Shown piece after piece: positions 14,247 through 15,158 of a stretch of DNA of 15,158 nt. The notes beneath the pieces are model-generated. The model did no database searches, was not told the origin of the DNA, and was given only the letters and a program-made list of their open reading frames with translations. Numbering within the stretch: position 1 is the first letter of the stretch; each line of letters starts with the position of its first letter. The position numbers were made by a program, and so were the translations under genes. Source of the stretch: Fidelibacterota bacterium UBA1134 (lineage in GTDB: Bacteria; Fidelibacterota; Marinisomatia; Marinisomatales; S15-B10); assembly GCA_002311975.1 (NCBI GenBank), contig DCAL01000036.1, forward strand, positions 3,700 through 18,857, read 5' to 3'.

Positions 14247-15158
14247 GCCCGTTTCCGTTCCTCTTTAGTATGTCTGCGATGAGGAAGGCCAACTCGATGG
14301 CCTGGTTTGCATTCAGCCGGGGGTCGCAATGAGTGCGGTAGCGATCCGTCAGATCTCGTTCGGAAATATCAGCCAGACCTCCCGTACATTCTGTCACGTT
14401 TTGTCCCGTCATTTCAAGGTGGATTCCCCCTGCGTATGTCCCTTCGGCTTGATGAATCTCCATGTTGATCTTCGCCTCCTCGAGGATTCGCTCAAACGGT
14501 CGCGTCTTGAGGCCATTCGCCGATTTTACTGTGTTTCCGTGCATGGGGTCGCATGACCACAACACAATTCGTCCTTCCGCCAGGACCCTCTTGATAAGAG
14601 GCGGAAGGTAATTAGTTATCCGGTTGTAGCCAAAACGGGGGATGAGAGTGATCCGCCCAGGGATGTTCTCCGGGTTGAGGATATCGAGCATCCGGATTAA
14701 CTCGTCGGGGTCGAGACTCGGACCGCACTTGATCCCTATAGGATTCCGGATGCCACTGCAGAACTCTACATGGCCGCTCTCTTCGAAGCGCGTCAGGTCG
14801 CCAATCCAGACAAAGTGAGCCGAAGTATCAAAGATGTCCCCTGTGGTTGAATCGGTCCGCGTCATGGCTTCTTCGTAGGGAAGAAGCAACGCTTCATGGC
14901 TCGTGTAGAAATTAACTTTTCGGAGTTGGGGAGTGTTTCGAGACGAGATGCCAAGAGCCTTCATAAAGTTCAAGTTTTCCTGGATGCGATCCGCCAGTTG
15001 GCGGTAGCGTTCGCCTTGGGGGCCGCTCTTGACAAACCCCATATTCCAGGAGTGAACTTGATGCAGATCGGCATAGCCTCCTTCAGCAAAGGCACGAAGA
15101 AGGTTCAGAGTGGAGGCGGATTGGGAATAGGCTTTCAGCATTCGGGACGGGTCGGGCA
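14236..15158 (-). CDS. 3-deoxy-7-phosphoheptulonate synthase, class II (5' end beyond window)
   Basis: Condenses PEP with erythrose 4-phosphate to DAHP, the committing shikimate step. The visible 307 codons are the C-terminal two thirds of a class II (plant/Mycobacterium AroG-like) enzyme, normally about 440-460 aa. The frame stays open to the right edge (PDPSRMLKAYSQSASTLNLL), and the family continues that way upstream, so the ATG at 15141 is internal. Motifs are SAHFVWIGDLTR, CSGIRNPIGIKCG, NPENIPGRITLIPR, CDPMHGNT, GLKTRPF, GGIHLEMTGQNVTECTGG and HCDPRLNANQAIELAFLIAD, covering metal- and PEP-binding segments known for the class. It ends 11 nt inside aroA. Any N-terminal regulatory extension is outside the window. 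Class II is unrelated in sequence to the E. coli AroF/G/H type. Confidence 0.95.
   Translation of the reverse strand, partial: PDPSRMLKAYSQSASTLNLLRAFAEGGYADLHQVHSWNMGFVKSGPQGERYRQLADRIQENLNFMKALGISSRNTPQLRKVNFYTSHEALLLPYEEAMTRTDSTTGDIFDTSAHFVWIGDLTRFEESGHVEFCSGIRNPIGIKCGPSLDPDELIRMLDILNPENIPGRITLIPRFGYNRITNYLPPLIKRVLAEGRIVLWSCDPMHGNTVKSANGLKTRPFERILEEAKINMEIHQAEGTYAGGIHLEMTGQNVTECTGGLADISERDLTDRYRTHCDPRLNANQAIELAFLIADILKRNGNGRAG

Noticed and set aside
1..15158. CRISPR arrays, insertion sequences, phage genes, tRNA or rRNA genes
   Set aside because: No regularly spaced direct repeats, transposase, integrase or phage proteins, and no tRNA cloverleaf or rRNA segment was recognised on either strand.

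Overview
This window is a dense bacterial chromosome segment. Genes are packed on both strands, many junctions overlap by 4 nt (ATGA/GTGA), and the genes are housekeeping. No mobile element, CRISPR array, rRNA or tRNA was seen. The gene set does not fix a taxon. Class II DAHP synthase, an EPSP synthase with class II-type motifs, a lipoprotein-type DUF255 protein, and GC-rich inverted repeats of the CCCGA...TCGGG kind between genes suggest an uncultured marine or subsurface Gram-negative bacterium, perhaps in the FCB/Marinimicrobia neighbourhood. That placement is inference and weak.

Layout. (1) 1-1395, plus strand: the tail of an unidentified gene, coupled by a TGATG overlap to hflX, a ribosome-associated GTPase. 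(2) 1396-1808: about 410 bp without a credible gene but rich in nested complementary segments. The clearest is a 152-nt rod at 1476-1627 whose minus-strand 3' side runs into a T-run. It is the best candidate here for an undescribed or 6S-like structured RNA. (3) 1809-4219, minus strand: a 718-aa DUF255/thioredoxin-fold protein with a likely lipoprotein signal, followed by a coupled 85-aa unknown protein. (4) 4220-4688: a divergent intergenic region with three GC-rich inverted repeats. (5) 4689-8493, plus strand: a sodium:solute symporter (SSS family) and an RND/MMPL-type exporter 10 nt apart, probably one operon. (6) 8720-8907: a frameshifted, internally deleted Phd-type antitoxin remnant. (7) 8911-15158, minus strand: all seven shikimate-pathway enzymes in one run, transcribed in the order DAHP synthase (cut by the window edge), aroA, aroE, aroC, aroK, aroB, aroQ. 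Only aroC-aroK has a real gap (75 nt).

The shikimate run takes phosphoenolpyruvate and erythrose 4-phosphate to chorismate. Gene order does not follow reaction order, but overlapping starts and stops tie the genes into probably one translationally coupled unit. No clearly new multi-gene system is visible. The items most worth a second look are the structured region at 1470-1809, the unknown 85-aa partner of the DUF255 lipoprotein, and the antitoxin fossil.
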